This document shows, in pieces, positions 50,128-51,542 of a stretch of 51,542 nt of DNA (position 1 is its first letter; the number at the start of each line of letters is the position of its first letter). The notes beneath the pieces were generated by a model. It made no database searches. It was not told where the DNA came from and saw only the letters and a program-made list of their open reading frames with translations. A program made the position numbers and the translations under genes. This DNA is from Planctomycetota bacterium (lineage in GTDB: Bacteria; Planctomycetota; Phycisphaerae; Phycisphaerales; UBA1924), in NCBI GenBank assembly GCA_024276195.1, contig JAJRXR010000005.1, forward strand, positions 1-51,542. The letters run 5' to 3'.

Positions 50128-51542
50128 GGCTGGACCTCCTCGGGCTCGATCTGGCTGGGCTCGATCTCGACGGGCGTGTCCACAGGGGTCTGTACCCCTT
50201 CACCGGGGCCTTGGTTCAACTGTTCGATCAGTTCCAGGGCTCGCTCGCCGAGGCGGCGTTGCATCTGCGAGAGTGTCCGGGTGTCCATGCCCGAGGCCCG
50301 CTCGTCCCCCTCGTGGGCTCTGCGGGTGAGCTGGGCGATCTGGGCCTGCATGGAGCGGAGGAGGATCAGCTCGCCCATGGGGGGGACAAGGGGTTGCTTT
50401 GGTTGCTGGCCCTGCCCGCCGCCGCCGCCTCCGCCCCCGCCCTCTTCGAAGTCTTGCTCTTCTTGCTCGGGCTGGCCCAGGGCCTCGACGAGCATCTGGA
50501 GGGTCTGGATGCTCATGGACTGGTTGAGCAGGACGGCGCGGTCAACGCGCCCATCGCCGAGTGTGCCCGAGGCGCTGGCCATGAGCGCGTCGAGCTGCTC
50601 GTGCGCCAGGGCGAACATGAGCGAATCGCCCAGGCCCTCGACCTCGTCGAGGAGGGTCTGGAGGCGTTCGCGCAGGGTGCGCTGGCGGGCGCCCATGGCG
50701 CGGACTCCGGCGCGTTGGCGCCGGGTCAGTTCGACGCCGAGCATCGCGCTCGATTCGGCGCTGAGCGCGACCTGCTCTTCGAGCGTCTCGCGGTAGGCCT
50801 GGCGCAGCTCCGCCCGGAGGCGGTCCTGCTCTCGGTCCTGCGCCTGCTCATCAATCTTCTCGGCCTCGGCCTTGGCCTCGGTCAGCAGGCGCAGCGAGTT
50901 ATCCTCAGCGAACGACACGCCGTCGGCGACGATCTCGTCGGCGCGCAGCAGCCCGATCGCCTCGCGCTGGGCGCCGGAGGCCTCTTCGAGCAGGTCGGCG
51001 ACGGGGCGCAGCTCGCCCGGGCCTTCGCGCACCTGCGCGAGCACGCCGAGCGTGTTCTGGTCCAGGCGGATCATGGCGGCGTCGAGGCCCGAGTAGTCAT
51101 TCTCGCCCCTGGCGCGGGCCAGGTTGGCGATCTCGCGCTGCTGGCGGGCGATGAGCGCCTCGATGGATTCGATCACGCTCGCGAGCATGCGGCGCAGGGC
51201 GCTGTCCTTGTTCTTGCCGGCGTTGTCGAGCTCTTCGAGCATCTGCTCGAGCGCCTCGATCGCCTCGTCCTGGTTCTGGGTCGCCCCGCCCGTCTGGTTC
51301 TGCGCGATCTGCTCGGAGGCCTGCTCGAGCGATTCTTGCAGCCCCCCCTCGCGTCCTTGGCGGGCGGCCTCGCTCATCGCCTCGCCCTTGGCCGGGTCCA
51401 CCTGGGACATCTGGCGCCCGCGTTCGCTCAGCTCGTCGAGCGTTTCCCGGGCGAGCTCGGCCGCGTCACGCTGGCGCTCGGCGATCCGCTCCAGATCGCT
51501 CCGCTCGCGCGCCGTCAGCTCGTCAAGCTCGCGCCCGAGCGT
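50124..51542 (-). CDS. Large coiled-coil envelope protein, C-terminal part (runs off right edge)
   Basis: At least 472 residues, open to the right edge (reading TLGRELDELTARERSDLERI there), so the true start is outside; an internal Met at 51410 is not taken as the start. It is almost all charged helix with heptad character (EAIEALEQMLEELDNAGKNK; RLRAELRQAYRETLEEQVAL). Then come a Gly run (about nine Gly near 50430) and the conserved-looking PLVPPMGELILLRSMQAQIA. The tail is Pro/Glu-rich. N-terminal membrane segments would lie outside. A role as a scaffold partner of the three downstream exported proteins is inference. Its TGA overlaps the next GTG. Confidence 0.8.
   Translation of the reverse strand, partial: TLGRELDELTARERSDLERIAERQRDAAELARETLDELSERGRQMSQVDPAKGEAMSEAARQGREGGLQESLEQASEQIAQNQTGGATQNQDEAIEALEQMLEELDNAGKNKDSALRRMLASVIESIEALIARQQREIANLARARGENDYSGLDAAMIRLDQNTLGVLAQVREGPGELRPVADLLEEASGAQREAIGLLRADEIVADGVSFAEDNSLRLLTEAKAEAEKIDEQAQDREQDRLRAELRQAYRETLEEQVALSAESSAMLGVELTRRQRAGVRAMGARQRTLRERLQTLLDEVEGLGDSLMFALAHEQLDALMASASGTLGDGRVDRAVLLNQSMSIQTLQMLVEALGQPEQEEQDFEEGGGGGGGGGQGQQPKQPLVPPMGELILLRSMQAQIAQLTRRAHEGDERASGMDTRTLSQMQRRLGERALELIEQLNQGPGEGVQTPVDTPVEIEPSQIEPEEVQP

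Overview
The window is 51.5 kb of very GC-rich bacterial chromosome with many GTG starts and frequent 4-bp GTGA/ATGA gene junctions. Its gene content points to the Planctomycetota, probably the Phycisphaerae. That assignment is an inference from family content: a PPi-dependent phosphofructokinase, an FG-GAP/ASPIC-UnbV secreted protein, a membrane protein ending in the CPACGYDMSRL..CPECGG tail, a secreted QW-repeat (prenyltransferase-like) protein next to Gln-rich secreted partners, and several families of dispersed palindromic repeats. There is no rRNA, and I recognise no tRNA, CRISPR array, integrase or transposase.

Layout. 1-628 (minus): start of polyphosphate kinase and a pterin-synthase (PTPS/QueD) family protein. 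711-2396: a phosphohexomutase carrying dispersed repeats inside its reading frame. 2429-4057 (minus): secreted beta-propeller protein. 4208-4468: small unknown gene with a clear terminator. 4782-10352: phage-derived block (portal, scaffold-like protein, SU10-like major capsid protein, three small neck/tail candidates, a one-helix membrane protein), followed by a lipoprotein at 10362-10892. 10982-15955 (minus): two secreted amidohydrolase-family proteins. 16121-19851: PPi-PFK, a DUF1579 protein and a RibB protein fused to a degenerate RibA domain. 20063-25117: a lipoprotein gene broken by a stop codon, its intact paralogue, an O-methyltransferase, a TlpA-like thioredoxin protein, an AhpD-like protein and a CCA-adding/poly(A) polymerase-family enzyme. 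25154-34630: an MsbA-like ABC exporter (minus), then a tightly coupled surface-glycan operon: glycosyltransferase, Wzm, Wzt, a sulfotransferase-glycosyltransferase-methyltransferase fusion, a second glycosyltransferase and a small Cys-rich protein. 34724-40802: Zn-ribbon membrane protein, PIN-TRAM membrane protein, AdoMet decarboxylase, LexA with an unusual leader, DprA and a lipoprotein. 41027-47025: queA, murE, murF, mraY. 47085-51542 (minus): four secreted proteins joined by GTGA overlaps, the last running off the right edge.

The most unusual element is the phage-derived block. It makes plausible parts of a capsid and neck, but no terminase, maturation protease, tape-measure protein, integrase or lysin is visible. 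It is flanked directly by chromosomal genes, shares their high GC, and has the host's dispersed repeats between its genes. This fits a long-resident element: a remnant, a split gene transfer agent or another co-opted particle. Sequence alone cannot decide among these.

The surface-glycan operon suggests a polysaccharide assembled in the cytoplasm, sulfated and methylated, and exported through Wzm/Wzt. The queA-murE-murF-mraY run shows the cell makes UDP-MurNAc-pentapeptide and lipid I, so it has a peptidoglycan pathway. The dispersed palindromic repeats are a theme of their own: at least six families occur, two of them inside the phosphohexomutase coding sequence.
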